Notes under the pieces: model-generated
What the model saw: the letters and a program-made list of their open reading frames with translations, nothing else
The model's database searches: none
Told to the model about the DNA's origin: nothing
Source of the DNA: JANXLS01 sp038227045
GTDB lineage: Bacteria > Planctomycetota > SZUA-567 > H5-PLA8
Assembly (NCBI GenBank): GCA_038227045.1
Contig: JBBRQD010000027.1
Coordinates: 1-56,365, forward strand
Direction of reading: 5' to 3'
DNA: 56,365 nt
Shown here: piece by piece, positions 43,843-52,991 of the stretch
How the letters are laid out: the number at the start of each line of letters is the position of its first letter
How positions within the stretch are numbered: the stretch's first letter is position 1
Made by a program: the position numbers and the translations under genes

Positions 43843-46800
43843 ATGCGCTATCTCGTATTTCTTGCACTCATTTTACCTATCGCACAAGCATGCCCGGTTC
43901 AAGCAGCCGAAGCGCCCAAACCGCCCGTGCCGGTGTCTGTGCCCGTACCTGTAACGGTGCCAGTGCCGGTTTCCACCGCGCAGGGTCTCGAATTCTTTGA
44001 AAAAAATATCCGCCCCGTGTTGGTTGCAAAATGTTACGAGTGCCATTCGGCGGAGGCGAAAGCAAAGAAGAAACTCAAGGGCGACCTCTTTGCCGACACG
44101 CGCGAAGGCTTGTTGAGCGGCGGCGAAAGCGGTGCCGCGGTGGTGCCGGGGCTGCCCGCCAAAGGGCTGTTGATGAAAGCCATCCGCCACACCGACCCTG
44201 ACATGAAAATGCCGCCCAAGGAAAAGCTGCCGGACGACGTGGTCGCTAATTTTGCGAAGTGGATCGAAATGGGCGCGCCCGATCCGCGCGAGGGCGCCAA
44301 GGCGGCTTCGGCCAAGCGCGTCATCAATCTTGACGAAGGCCGCCAGTGGTGGTCGTTTCGTCCGCTGAAAAGCGTCGCGCTGCCGGAAGTAAAAAACGCG
44401 TCCTGGATTCGCACGCCCGTCGATCGCTTCATTCTCGCCAAACAGGAAGCGGCGGGAATCGTCCCCAGCGTTGCGGTAAGCCGCGAGAAATTGATTCGAC
44501 GCGCGGTTTACGATTTGACCGGTCTGCCGCCCACGCCGGAAGAAGTCGATTCGTTCGTCAAGGATACGACGCCGGACGCGTATGAAAAGCTCATCGACAA
44601 ACAGCTGGCAAGCGAGCGCTACGGCGAGCGTTGGGCCCGGCATTGGCTGGACGTGGCGCGCTACGCCGAAAGCGGCGGCTACGAATTCGACGGCTATCGC
44701 AACGGAGCCTATCACTACCGCGATTGGGCGATCCGCGCGTTCAACGCCGACATGCCCTACAACGAGTTCATTCGCGAGCAGATCGCCGCCGACAAGCTCA
44801 AGCCCAACGACTACGATGCGGCGTCCGCGACGGGATTTCTTGTCGCCGGACCTTATCCCGGGCAGACCACCTCGAAGACGCTCGAAAAGATTCGCTACGA
44901 TCAACTCGACGACATGATTTCCACGATCGGCTCGTCGATGCTCGGCCTGACGATGGGCTGCGTGCGCTGCCACGATCACAAGTACGATCCCTTGCCACAG
45001 AAGGATTATTACGGCATCGCCGCCGCGCTGGGGCGCACCGTTCAGGGCGACATCAAAATCGACAGGCAGTTTGACGAGACGCAGCGCAAAATGGCGGAGT
45101 TCGAGAAAAACGTCGCACCGCTCCGCGAAGCAGTGAAGAAGTACGACAACACTGAATTCAACGCGAATTTCGAAAAATGGCGCAAAACCGAAATGCCGAA
45201 ACTCGTGTTTTCCGTGCCCACGGCGTGGCATGTGTTCGATGCGCTCAGCGTGGAAGCCAAAACGGCGCACCTCGACACCACGCTTGACGGGCTGGTTTTG
45301 TATGCGAGTAACAAAGCAGCGGACGATCTCTACACAATCAAGGCGCGTTCGCACCAGCCCGGCGTGCGCGCGTTCCGGCTCGATGCGTTCGCCGACAAAT
45401 CGCTGCCTTCCAACGGACCGGGATTGTCCGACAACGGCAATTTCGTTCTGGGCGATTTTAAAGTCATCGCCAAACCGCTCGATCCCAAAGACAAATCCAA
45501 GCCGGTGACGCTGAAACTCACACCTGTGAAAGCGACGTTCGAACAATCGGGCTACCCACTGAGCGCCGCAGTCGATAACAGTCCAACATCGGGTTGGGCG
45601 GTCGCTCCAAATATGGGCAAGGACCACGCCGCGATCTTTGGAATAGAAGGCGATTTCGCGGGCTTCGACGGCGGAACCGAATATGAGTTTCAACTGCGCT
45701 TCAGCGGTTATTTCGAACTGGGGAAGATGAGTCTCTCGTTTTGCACCGGAAAAGCACCGGCTTCCATTGATGCGGCCGCGGAATCGCAGGATCTTCTCGA
45801 AATCGAAACCCTTTTGAAGACCAACGGCGCCAAGCCGATCGATCCGATCCGCCCGGCGCTCTCTCAATTCTTCAGGCGCTTCGATCCCAAAGCCGTCAAG
45901 GCCATCAAAGAACTTCAGGATATGGAGCAAAAAAAGCCGAAGCCCGAGTTGACCGAAATCTATACCACCAAGCCCGGCGGCGAAGATGTGTACCTGCTCC
46001 GGCGCGGCGAAGTAGACAACAAGGACGCGAAATCCGCGCCGACATTCCTGCAAGTTCTCGAGACGTCTTCCGACAACAAACTCTGGTTTCCGCAGCCGAC
46101 CATCGATCCGCGCGTGGCCCTGGCAACGTGGCTGACGGATTCGGAACACGGCGCGGGCAGTTTGCTCGCGCGCGTCATGGTCAACCGGCTTTGGAAGCAT
46201 CATTTCGGACGCGGCATCGTTGGAACGCCGAACGATTTTGGCGCGAAGGGCGAAGCGCCCACGAATCCCGAACTGCTCGATTATCTCGCGAACGAACTGA
46301 TTCGAGGCGGTTGGAAGCTGAAGCCGTTGCATCGGACAATCATGCTCAGCGCCGCGTATCGCGAGGGTGCCGATGTGAATAAAGAAAATCTGCGCCGCGA
46401 CCCCGACAACAAATACTTGTGGCAGCGCCCGGCCAGACGCCTTGAAGCCGAAGCGATCCGCGATGCCATCCTGACGATCGGCGGAAAGCTCGACACGAAA
46501 ATGTACGGCCCGGCCATAAACGAAGTGGAATCGCCGCGGCGCAGCGTGTACCTGCGCGTGCGGCGCAGCGAACTGATTCCGTTCCTGACTTTGTTTGACG
46601 CCCCGGAACCGACGCAAAGCATTGGCGACCGCGGTGCAACAACAGTCCCGACGCAGGCGCTGACGATGATGAATTCACCGTTCGTGCGCGATATGGCCAA
46701 TCGGCTCGCCAAGCAGGTCTACAGCGGCACTGCAACGCTCGACCAGGCGCTGGACCGCGCCTATCGAATCGCACTGTCCCGTTCCCCCACCCCGCGCGAA

Positions 46801-46947
46801 CGCGAGAAAATGAAAACGTTCTATGCCAAACAAGAGCAGTTCTTCGCCGCCGAAGCGAAGTCGGTGACGCCGCAAGTCAAGGAACAAGCATTTACCGAAA
46901 CGTGCGTGGTTCTGCTGGCACTGAATGAATTCGTTTACGTGGACTAA
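43843..46947 (+). CDS. planctomycete cytochrome c (PSCyt1) + DUF1549 + DUF1553 protein
   Basis: The protein has 1,034 residues with a Sec signal, then a Pro-Val tract (PVPVSVPVPVTVPVPVS) that acts as a stiff linker. PSCyt1 has haem motif CYECH and MKMPPKEKLPDD. DUF1549 follows (VDRFILAKQEAAGIVPSVAV, GERWARHWLDVARYAESGGY) and contains a second haem motif CVRCHDHKYDPLPQKDYYG. DUF1553 ends the protein (MVNRLWKHHFGRGIVGTPND, TVPTQALTMMNSPFVRDMAN). AAGGTGA lies ahead of ATG 43843. It is followed by a DUF1501 gene, the usual partner. It is presumed to be extracytoplasmic redox machinery of unknown substrate. Confidence 0.93.
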   Translation: MRYLVFLALILPIAQACPVQAAEAPKPPVPVSVPVPVTVPVPVSTAQGLEFFEKNIRPVLVAKCYECHSAEAKAKKKLKGDLFADTREGLLSGGESGAAVVPGLPAKGLLMKAIRHTDPDMKMPPKEKLPDDVVANFAKWIEMGAPDPREGAKAASAKRVINLDEGRQWWSFRPLKSVALPEVKNASWIRTPVDRFILAKQEAAGIVPSVAVSREKLIRRAVYDLTGLPPTPEEVDSFVKDTTPDAYEKLIDKQLASERYGERWARHWLDVARYAESGGYEFDGYRNGAYHYRDWAIRAFNADMPYNEFIREQIAADKLKPNDYDAASATGFLVAGPYPGQTTSKTLEKIRYDQLDDMISTIGSSMLGLTMGCVRCHDHKYDPLPQKDYYGIAAALGRTVQGDIKIDRQFDETQRKMAEFEKNVAPLREAVKKYDNTEFNANFEKWRKTEMPKLVFSVPTAWHVFDALSVEAKTAHLDTTLDGLVLYASNKAADDLYTIKARSHQPGVRAFRLDAFADKSLPSNGPGLSDNGNFVLGDFKVIAKPLDPKDKSKPVTLKLTPVKATFEQSGYPLSAAVDNSPTSGWAVAPNMGKDHAAIFGIEGDFAGFDGGTEYEFQLRFSGYFELGKMSLSFCTGKAPASIDAAAESQDLLEIETLLKTNGAKPIDPIRPALSQFFRRFDPKAVKAIKELQDMEQKKPKPELTEIYTTKPGGEDVYLLRRGEVDNKDAKSAPTFLQVLETSSDNKLWFPQPTIDPRVALATWLTDSEHGAGSLLARVMVNRLWKHHFGRGIVGTPNDFGAKGEAPTNPELLDYLANELIRGGWKLKPLHRTIMLSAAYREGADVNKENLRRDPDNKYLWQRPARRLEAEAIRDAILTIGGKLDTKMYGPAINEVESPRRSVYLRVRRSELIPFLTLFDAPEPTQSIGDRGATTVPTQALTMMNSPFVRDMANRLAKQVYSGTATLDQALDRAYRIALSRSPTPREREKMKTFYAKQEQFFAAEAKSVTPQVKEQAFTETCVVLLALNEFVYVD

Positions 46948-47018
46948 GTTGTGGTGCGGGTGTCCCGCTTGCGCAGTTAAGCCATAATCGCCGCGATGTA
47001 AAAGAGGAGCTCTCCGAA

Positions 47019-48476
47019 ATGTTCAACCAATATGCGCAATGCGATCTGTCGCTGCCGGAACGGCGCAAATTCCTGCAACAAATGGGCTTGGGATTCGGGT
47101 CGCTGGCCTTTGCGACTCTACTGAACGAACGCGCGCGCGCCGACATCGCCATCAACACGGCGAACCCGCTTGAAGCGCGCCCGCCGATGTTTCCCGCCAA
47201 GGCCAAGCGTGTCATCTGGCTGTTCATGACCGGCGCGCCGTCGCAGGTGGATACCTTCGATTACAAGCCCGAACTGCAGAAGCGTCACGACCAACCTCTT
47301 CCCGGCAGCGATGCGAAAACCGGATTTTTCACAACCAGCGGCAAGATTCTCAAATCGCCTTTCGGCTGGAAGCAATATGGTCAATCGGGCACGTGGGTAT
47401 CGGATATCTTTCCGAATATTTCAAAACACGTGGACGACATGTGCTTCCTGCATTCCATGCACCTCAAGGCCAACAACCACGCGCCGGCGTCGATCGAATT
47501 GATGTGCGGCTCGAACATTCCGGGACGCCCGGCGACGGGCGCGTGGGTGACATACGGGTTGGGGACGGAGAATCAGAATCTGCCGGCGTATGTCGTCATG
47601 CACGAAAAGAAGCCGCGGGGCGACGATCAAATCTGGTCGGCTGGATTTCTGCCCAAAACGTTTCAGGCGATGGCGCTCGACGCGAAGCGCAAGGAAGTCA
47701 TCGACAATCTCGCGCGCGCGAAAGGCGAAACGGACGCCGAGCAGCGCGCGTCGCTGGACATCATGCGCGAATTGAACCAAGACCACGCGAAGGACCGCTC
47801 CACGCAGGCCGATTTGCTCGCGCGCGTCAATTCCTTCGAGCTTGCGTACCGCATGCAAATGGCCGCGCCGGAAGCGCTGGACATTTCGAAGGAAAGCGAC
47901 GAGACGAAAAAGCTCTATGGCATCGACAACAAGGACTGCCAGACCTTCGCGCGGCAGTGCCTGATCGGCCGCCGCATGTTGGAGCGCGGCGTGCGGTTCG
48001 TGCAGATCTTCGCGGGCAAAGGTGCGAACGGCGACGGCAGCGTGGACGACGTTCCGTGGGACGGCCACAACAACATCGAGACCAACCACCGCTCGTGCGG
48101 CCTCGCCACCGACCAGCCCGCCGCGGCGCTGTTGCAGGATTTGAAGGCGCGCGGATTGCTCAAGGATACGCTGCTGATCTGGGGCGGCGAATTCGGCCGC
48201 ACGTCCGATTCTCAGGGCAGCGTCGGGCGCGATCACAATCCGAACGGCTTCACGATCTGGATGGCTGGCGCGGGCGTAAAGGGCGGATTCCATTACGGCG
48301 CGACGGACGAATTCGGGTACAAGGCGGTCGAAAACAAAGTACATGTAAATGATTTACACGCCACGATTCTCAACATGCTCGGGCTCGACCACGAGAAACT
48401 GACGTACCGGTACAATGGACGGGACTACAGGCTGACCGATTTGGGCGGAAGCGTATTGAAGGATATTTTGGTATAA
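47019..48476 (+). CDS. DUF1501 protein (second copy) with Tat-like signal
   Basis: The 485-residue protein has twin arginine in LPERRKFLQQMGLGFGSLAF. DUF1501 landmarks: WLFMTGAPSQVDTFDYKPEL, MLERGVRFVQIFAG, WDGHNNIETNH, GGEFGRTSDSQGSVGRDHNP and NDLHATILNMLGLDHEKLTY. AGAGGAG lies about 10 bases before the ATG. It follows its DUF1549/DUF1553 partner by 71 bp. It is a longer subtype than the copy at 9111-10487, and the two pairs probably act on different substrates. Confidence 0.94.
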   Translation: MFNQYAQCDLSLPERRKFLQQMGLGFGSLAFATLLNERARADIAINTANPLEARPPMFPAKAKRVIWLFMTGAPSQVDTFDYKPELQKRHDQPLPGSDAKTGFFTTSGKILKSPFGWKQYGQSGTWVSDIFPNISKHVDDMCFLHSMHLKANNHAPASIELMCGSNIPGRPATGAWVTYGLGTENQNLPAYVVMHEKKPRGDDQIWSAGFLPKTFQAMALDAKRKEVIDNLARAKGETDAEQRASLDIMRELNQDHAKDRSTQADLLARVNSFELAYRMQMAAPEALDISKESDETKKLYGIDNKDCQTFARQCLIGRRMLERGVRFVQIFAGKGANGDGSVDDVPWDGHNNIETNHRSCGLATDQPAAALLQDLKARGLLKDTLLIWGGEFGRTSDSQGSVGRDHNPNGFTIWMAGAGVKGGFHYGATDEFGYKAVENKVHVNDLHATILNMLGLDHEKLTYRYNGRDYRLTDLGGSVLKDILV

Positions 48477-48489
48477 AATGCGGATTGTC

Positions 48490-50232
48490 TTACGCGTGAT
48501 ATTTCTCAAGTCCGTTCAAGATGTTTTCGAGAACACTTAGGTCAACGGGTTTGGTCAGGTGTTCGTTAAATCCCGCTTCTAAGGCGCGGCGTTTGTCTTC
48601 TTCCTGGCCATATCCCGTCAGAGCGATCAACACCATGCCCGCGCTGCCGGAATGTTCGCGAATTCTTTTCGCCACTTCGTAGCCGTTCATTCCGGGCAAT
48701 CCAATGTCCACCAGCGCTATGTCGAAAGCCCCTTGCAGAGCTTTCTCAACACCCAGCACTCCATTGTTCGCCACGTCCACGGTATGGCCCGACATGGTGA
48801 GCATCATGCTCGTCAAATTGAGAATGTCGGCATTGTCGTCTATGAGCAGGATTCGTCGGCTTTGACTTGGGACAATCTCTCTTGCAATGGGCAACGCTGA
48901 AATGGGAGCCGTCGATTCCGGAAAGCGCACGATGAACTCACTGCCCTTGCCGACACCGTTGCTCGTGGCCTCCACGCTTCCACCTTGCATCTCCACCAGT
49001 TCTTTGACCAGTTTCAACCCCAGCCCCAGTCCCCCCTGACTGCGATCCAGCGCTACTTCCACTTGAATGAAAAGTCCGAAAACTGCCTGCAACATAGCCG
49101 GTTCGATGCCCATGCCATTGTCACGAACTCGGACGACCGCCATGCCATTCTCCCGGCCGGTCGAGACATGAATGTCGCCGTTGTCAGGCGTATATTTCAC
49201 GGCATTGATCACAAGATTGCTGACAATCTGCGCAACGCGCGCGGGATCCGCATCGATATAAAGCGGCGGATCGTTCTGGATATCCACAGTCAATGCGTGA
49301 TTGCTTTGTTCGATCGAATCGCGGCTTGCATCCAACACCCCGTATACCGAGCTGGCCAAATCCAGGCGTTGTGTGTGCAGAGTCACTTTGCGATGCTGGA
49401 TGCGCGACGTATCGAGCAGATCGTCAACCAGCCTGCTCATGTGGTTGACCTGCCGTTGCAGGATTGCCTGCACTTTGGCGATCACGGGATCGGCGCTTTT
49501 TATCATCCGCAAAATTTCAGCCGCGTTTTTGATGGGCACCAGCGGGTTGCGCAATTCGTGCGCGAGCATGGCCAGAAACTCGTCCTTGCCGCGATCCGCA
49601 TCGGCCAGCTTTCTCGACATCTCTTCCGCCGCTTCTTCTGCCCGTTTACGTTCGACGATTTCCGTGCGCAATTGTTCGTTCAAATTCTCGGCCGCTTCGG
49701 TCAGTTCATGCTGACGCAGCGAACCGATCATCAACGTTTCGTTGATCGCGATCGTCTTTTCATGTGCCTGCCGGATCGCGTCCTGCTCACGTTGCTTTGC
49801 GATGGACAGTTCCTTGCTTTCCAACAACTGTTGCTCGACCAGCAGCTTGGCTTCCCGCAAGCGCTTTCGCTCCAGTGCGCGGGTTACCGCGTGGCCCAAG
49901 CGTTCCAACCGGTCTTTGATGAGGTAATCGGCCGCGCCGTGCTGCATGACCTGCACGGCGCGCTCCTCGCCGATGCTGCCCGAAACGATGATGATGGGGA
50001 TGTCCAGTTGGCACTCTTGCATGATCTCAAGGGCGCGCAGCGCGTCGAATTCGGGCATGGAGAAATCGGAGAGCACGATCTCAGGGGCGGATTGCAAGTG
50101 GTCTCGGTAATCCTGCTCGGTCTCCACCCGAACGGTGATCGGATCGTAGCCGGCACGGCGAAGGGCGTGCAGCATCAACTCGGCATCGGAGGGATTGTCT
50201 TCGAGAATCAGGAGGCGAAGCGGTGTGGCCAT
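48490..50232 (-). CDS. hybrid histidine kinase: receiver - kinase - receiver
   Basis: The protein has 580 residues and no membrane segment. An N-terminal receiver (phospho-acceptor Asp56 in EIVLSDFSMPE) leads to a coiled coil (about 118-210), then HisKA with His225 in MLAHELRNPLVP, HATPase (NLVINAVKYTP, DNGMGIEP, GGLGLGL) and a second receiver (Asp509 in IALVDIGLPGMNG). It can take phosphate at its front receiver and pass it through its own kinase to the rear one. It follows the stand-alone receiver gene by 24 bp and is the last gene of the KaiC/kinase island. Confidence 0.93.
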   Translation of the reverse strand: MATPLRLLILEDNPSDAELMLHALRRAGYDPITVRVETEQDYRDHLQSAPEIVLSDFSMPEFDALRALEIMQECQLDIPIIIVSGSIGEERAVQVMQHGAADYLIKDRLERLGHAVTRALERKRLREAKLLVEQQLLESKELSIAKQREQDAIRQAHEKTIAINETLMIGSLRQHELTEAAENLNEQLRTEIVERKRAEEAAEEMSRKLADADRGKDEFLAMLAHELRNPLVPIKNAAEILRMIKSADPVIAKVQAILQRQVNHMSRLVDDLLDTSRIQHRKVTLHTQRLDLASSVYGVLDASRDSIEQSNHALTVDIQNDPPLYIDADPARVAQIVSNLVINAVKYTPDNGDIHVSTGRENGMAVVRVRDNGMGIEPAMLQAVFGLFIQVEVALDRSQGGLGLGLKLVKELVEMQGGSVEATSNGVGKGSEFIVRFPESTAPISALPIAREIVPSQSRRILLIDDNADILNLTSMMLTMSGHTVDVANNGVLGVEKALQGAFDIALVDIGLPGMNGYEVAKRIREHSGSAGMVLIALTGYGQEEDKRRALEAGFNEHLTKPVDLSVLENILNGLEKYHA

Positions 50233-50256
50233 ATTCGGGGCGCTCGGGGAGATAGA

Positions 50257-50718
50257 TCAATTCGTACTCGGGACGACGCTCTCGACTGGCTGCTTGTTAA
50301 TGAGCAGCCAGTAGTAACCCAATTGTTGGGCGGTTTCGGTGAACTGCTCAAAGTCCACCGGCTTGACGATGTAACTGTTGACACCCAGTTTGTAGCTTTC
50401 GATCATGTCGCGTTCTTCCGACGACGATGTGAGCATCACCACGGGCACCAGGCAGGTACGCGGGTCGGCTCGAATCTGGCGCAGCACCTCCATGCCGTCC
50501 ACCAGCGGTAATTTCTTATCGAGCAGGATCACCCGGGGATTCTTAGGCTGGCGGTCGGCGTAGGCTCCAGTGCAAAAAATAAACTCCAACGCCTCCGCCC
50601 CGTCGCGTACCACATGGATCTTGTTGGCGAAGTTATGCTTCTTGAACGCATACAGCGCCAGTAATTCATCGTTAGGATTGTCCTCGACCAGCAGAATTTC
50701 AATGACTTCGTCGTTCAT
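50257..50718 (-). CDS. stand-alone response regulator (Rcp1-like)
   Basis: The 151-residue protein is a single receiver domain without an output domain: acidic pocket in EILLVEDNPNDELL, phospho-acceptor Asp67 in RVILLDKKLPLVDG, and the conserved lysine in SYIVKPVDF. It resembles Rcp1-like regulators that are paired with phytochrome or KaiC-associated kinases. GAGGAGAG precedes ATG 50718; the frame to 50844 is a shadow of the kinase gene. It lies 10 bp after the repeat-bearing kinase gene and 24 bp before the hybrid kinase, so it may shuttle phosphate between them. Confidence 0.93.
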   Translation of the reverse strand: MNDEVIEILLVEDNPNDELLALYAFKKHNFANKIHVVRDGAEALEFIFCTGAYADRQPKNPRVILLDKKLPLVDGMEVLRQIRADPRTCLVPVVMLTSSSEERDMIESYKLGVNSYIVKPVDFEQFTETAQQLGYYWLLINKQPVESVVPSTN

Positions 50719-50728
50719 CGATCTCTCC

Positions 50729-52981
50729 TCATTCAAGTGTGAAAGAAAAAGTGGCGCCCTGGTTGAGTTTGGCTTCGCCCCAAACCCTGCCGCCATGGCG
50801 GTTGATAATCCGCTGCACGATGGCCAGGCCCACACCCGTGCCATCGTAATCGGCCGCGCGATGCAGCCGTTGAAAGACGCCGAAAAGTTTGTGAGCGTAC
50901 TTCATGTCGAAGCCGGCACCGTTGTCCTTGACGAAATAAACCGTTTCCGTGCCGGGCCCGAACGGAAACGCATGTCCGTCGGTCGCCGGCCGCTGCTCCG
51001 TGCGGGAGCCAATCTCAATACGTGCGTGCTGCCGCTTGCGCGTGTATTTAAGCGCGTTGGAAAGCAAGTTCGTCCAGACCTGTTTGAGCAATGTCGGATC
51101 GGCCTGACAGGACGCCATGTCGCCAATGACGATTTCCAGTTGCCGGCCTTGCTGTTCTTTCTGCATCTCCGCCAGGCACAGTCGCACCATCTTGCCCGAG
51201 TCGACGGATTGCTTGGTGAGCCCCAGGCGGCCTAGGCGCGAAAAAGAAAGCAGGTCGTCCACCAACTGCCCCATTTGGCGGGTGTTGTCGCGCACCAATT
51301 TCAAGTAGGTCTTGCCTTCATCCGGCATGGCGGCGGAATATTCCTCGAGAATAATGCGGAAAAAGCCGTCAATCGCCCGGAGCGGCGCGCGCAAATCATG
51401 CGAGACGGAATAGGAGAAGGACTCCAGTTCTTTGTTCACCGTCTCCAATTGCCCGGTGCGTTCCAATACGCGCTGCTCCAAATCTTCGTTGAGTTTGCGG
51501 GTCACCTTGTCCGATTCCATGAGGGTCTCTATGCGCGATTTTTCGACGGAAACGGCGAGGTTGCGCGCTTGCTGCTTGAGTGCCTTAATTTCAGTATCCG
51601 ATTGCAAGAGGGCCTCTTCACGCACCGACTTCATGGACACTGCCAAGTCCCGCGCTTGTCGCCCCAGCGTTGCGATTTCGGTGTCCGATTGCAACAGGGT
51701 CTCTTCACGCACTGTCTCCACGGACGCAGCGAGTTCCCGCGCTTGCTGCCCCAATGTTGCGATTTCAGTGTCCGATTGCAGGAGTGTTTTTTCACGCACG
51801 GTTTCCACGGAAACTGCCAGATCCCGCGCTTTCTGCCCCATCGCCGCGATTTCCATCTCGGATTGCAAACGGGTTTCTTTGCGCACGCCCTCTACAAAAA
51901 GAGCCAGATCACGGGCCTTTTGCCCCAACGTTGCAATTTCGGCGTCCGATTTCACGAGCGTTTTTTCACGGACGGATTCCACGGAAACCGCCAGATCACG
52001 GGCTTTTTGCCCCATCGCTGCGATTTCCATCTCGGATTGCAAACGGGTTTCTTTGCGCACGCCCTCCACAAAAAGAGCCAAGTCGCGGGCTTTTTGCCCC
52101 AGCGCCTCGATTTCCGTTTCGGATTGCAGGCGGGTTTGGTTTTGCAGGGTCTCCACGCAATCGGCCAGCTCGCGCGCTTTTTGTTCCAACGCCTCGATTT
52201 TCTCATTCGCTTGTGTAAGGGTCGGCAGGTGTTTTGTTTTTGCCGGAGGTCGCAACGGCTCGGTTATGGGGCCGGGTTGCAATCCCGTTTTGTCGTGAAT
52301 GATATCTGCGGAAACTGCCAGGTCTCGGGCCTTTTGCCCCAACGCGGCGATTTCCGTCTCGGATTGCAAACGTGTTTCTTTGCGCACGCTCTCGACGAAA
52401 AGAGCCAAGTCCCGGGCTTTTTGCACCAATGTTGCAATTTCAGCATCCGATTTCAGCAGCGTTTTTTCACGGACGGTTTCCACGGAAACGGCCAAGTCCC
52501 GCGCTTTTTGTCCCATCGCGGCGATTTCAGTCTCGAATTGCAAGCGTGTTTCTTTGCGCACGGTCTCCACGAAAAGAGCCAAATCACGGGCCTTTTGCCC
52601 CAGCGCCTCTATTTCCGTCTCGGATTGCAGGCGTGTTTGGTTTTGCAACGTCTCCACGAAATCGGCCAGATCGCGCGCTTTCTGTTCTAGGGCTTCGGTT
52701 TTCTTATCCGATTGCAACAATGTCTGCTGACGTGTTGTTTCGACGAACCACGCCAAATCGCGAGCTTTTTGCTCCAGCGCCTCGATTCGCTCATTCGATT
52801 GTGCGAGCGTCTGCTGGCGCACGATTTCCACCGAGCGGGCGAGATCGCGGGCTTGTTGTTCCAGAACGGCGATTTTCTTATCCGATTGGATAAGGGTCTC
52901 CGTATCACGTGGATTATAGAACATAACTGATTTTTTTCCTTTTCGGAGCGTAGCTCCAGGCTGGGATGGCGGAGAGTCCAT
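50729..52981 (-). CDS. histidine kinase with fifteen 29-residue repeats
   Basis: The protein has 750 residues and no membrane segments. Residues 28-484 consist of 15 copies of a 29-residue unit (consensus near TLLQSDTEIATLGQKARDLA + VSVETVRE) with one degenerate 22-residue break. It is probably one long coiled-coil or helical rod. A typical kinase core follows: His528 in SYSVSHDLRAPLRAIDGF, HATPase with NLLSNALKYT, DNGAGFDM and GTGVGLAI. This core is the bacteriophytochrome/Rcp1 type. The gene starts 10 bp after the KaiC-like gene and ends 10 bp before the receiver. ATG 52924 is a possible shorter start. Confidence 0.92.
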   Translation of the reverse strand: MDSPPSQPGATLRKGKKSVMFYNPRDTETLIQSDKKIAVLEQQARDLARSVEIVRQQTLAQSNERIEALEQKARDLAWFVETTRQQTLLQSDKKTEALEQKARDLADFVETLQNQTRLQSETEIEALGQKARDLALFVETVRKETRLQFETEIAAMGQKARDLAVSVETVREKTLLKSDAEIATLVQKARDLALFVESVRKETRLQSETEIAALGQKARDLAVSADIIHDKTGLQPGPITEPLRPPAKTKHLPTLTQANEKIEALEQKARELADCVETLQNQTRLQSETEIEALGQKARDLALFVEGVRKETRLQSEMEIAAMGQKARDLAVSVESVREKTLVKSDAEIATLGQKARDLALFVEGVRKETRLQSEMEIAAMGQKARDLAVSVETVREKTLLQSDTEIATLGQQARELAASVETVREETLLQSDTEIATLGRQARDLAVSMKSVREEALLQSDTEIKALKQQARNLAVSVEKSRIETLMESDKVTRKLNEDLEQRVLERTGQLETVNKELESFSYSVSHDLRAPLRAIDGFFRIILEEYSAAMPDEGKTYLKLVRDNTRQMGQLVDDLLSFSRLGRLGLTKQSVDSGKMVRLCLAEMQKEQQGRQLEIVIGDMASCQADPTLLKQVWTNLLSNALKYTRKRQHARIEIGSRTEQRPATDGHAFPFGPGTETVYFVKDNGAGFDMKYAHKLFGVFQRLHRAADYDGTGVGLAIVQRIINRHGGRVWGEAKLNQGATFSFTLE
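51530..52900 (-). repeat. 87-bp in-frame tandem repeat array within the kinase gene
   Basis: Each unit encodes 29 residues. Units start at about 52900, 52813, 52726, 52639, 52552, 52465 and 52378; after a degenerate stretch they resume at about 52225. Units 3-7 closely match the five units that follow the break (offset 501 bp), indicating a larger block duplication on top of single-unit growth. Confidence 0.9.
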
Positions 52982-52991
52982 AAATTTGCTT

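Noticed and set aside
43873..46617. 914-codon open frame on the minus strand opposite the DUF1549/DUF1553 gene; similar long antisense frames at 30741-32453, 35104-36741, 17967-19541 and 7589-8974
   Set aside because: The sense genes are recognisable families with normal motifs. The antisense products are Arg/Ala/His-rich with no domain, as expected from GC-rich third positions read in reverse.
51530..52900. CRISPR-like regular repeats
   Set aside because: The 87-bp units are contiguous, in frame and encode a 29-residue protein repeat; there are no unique spacers.
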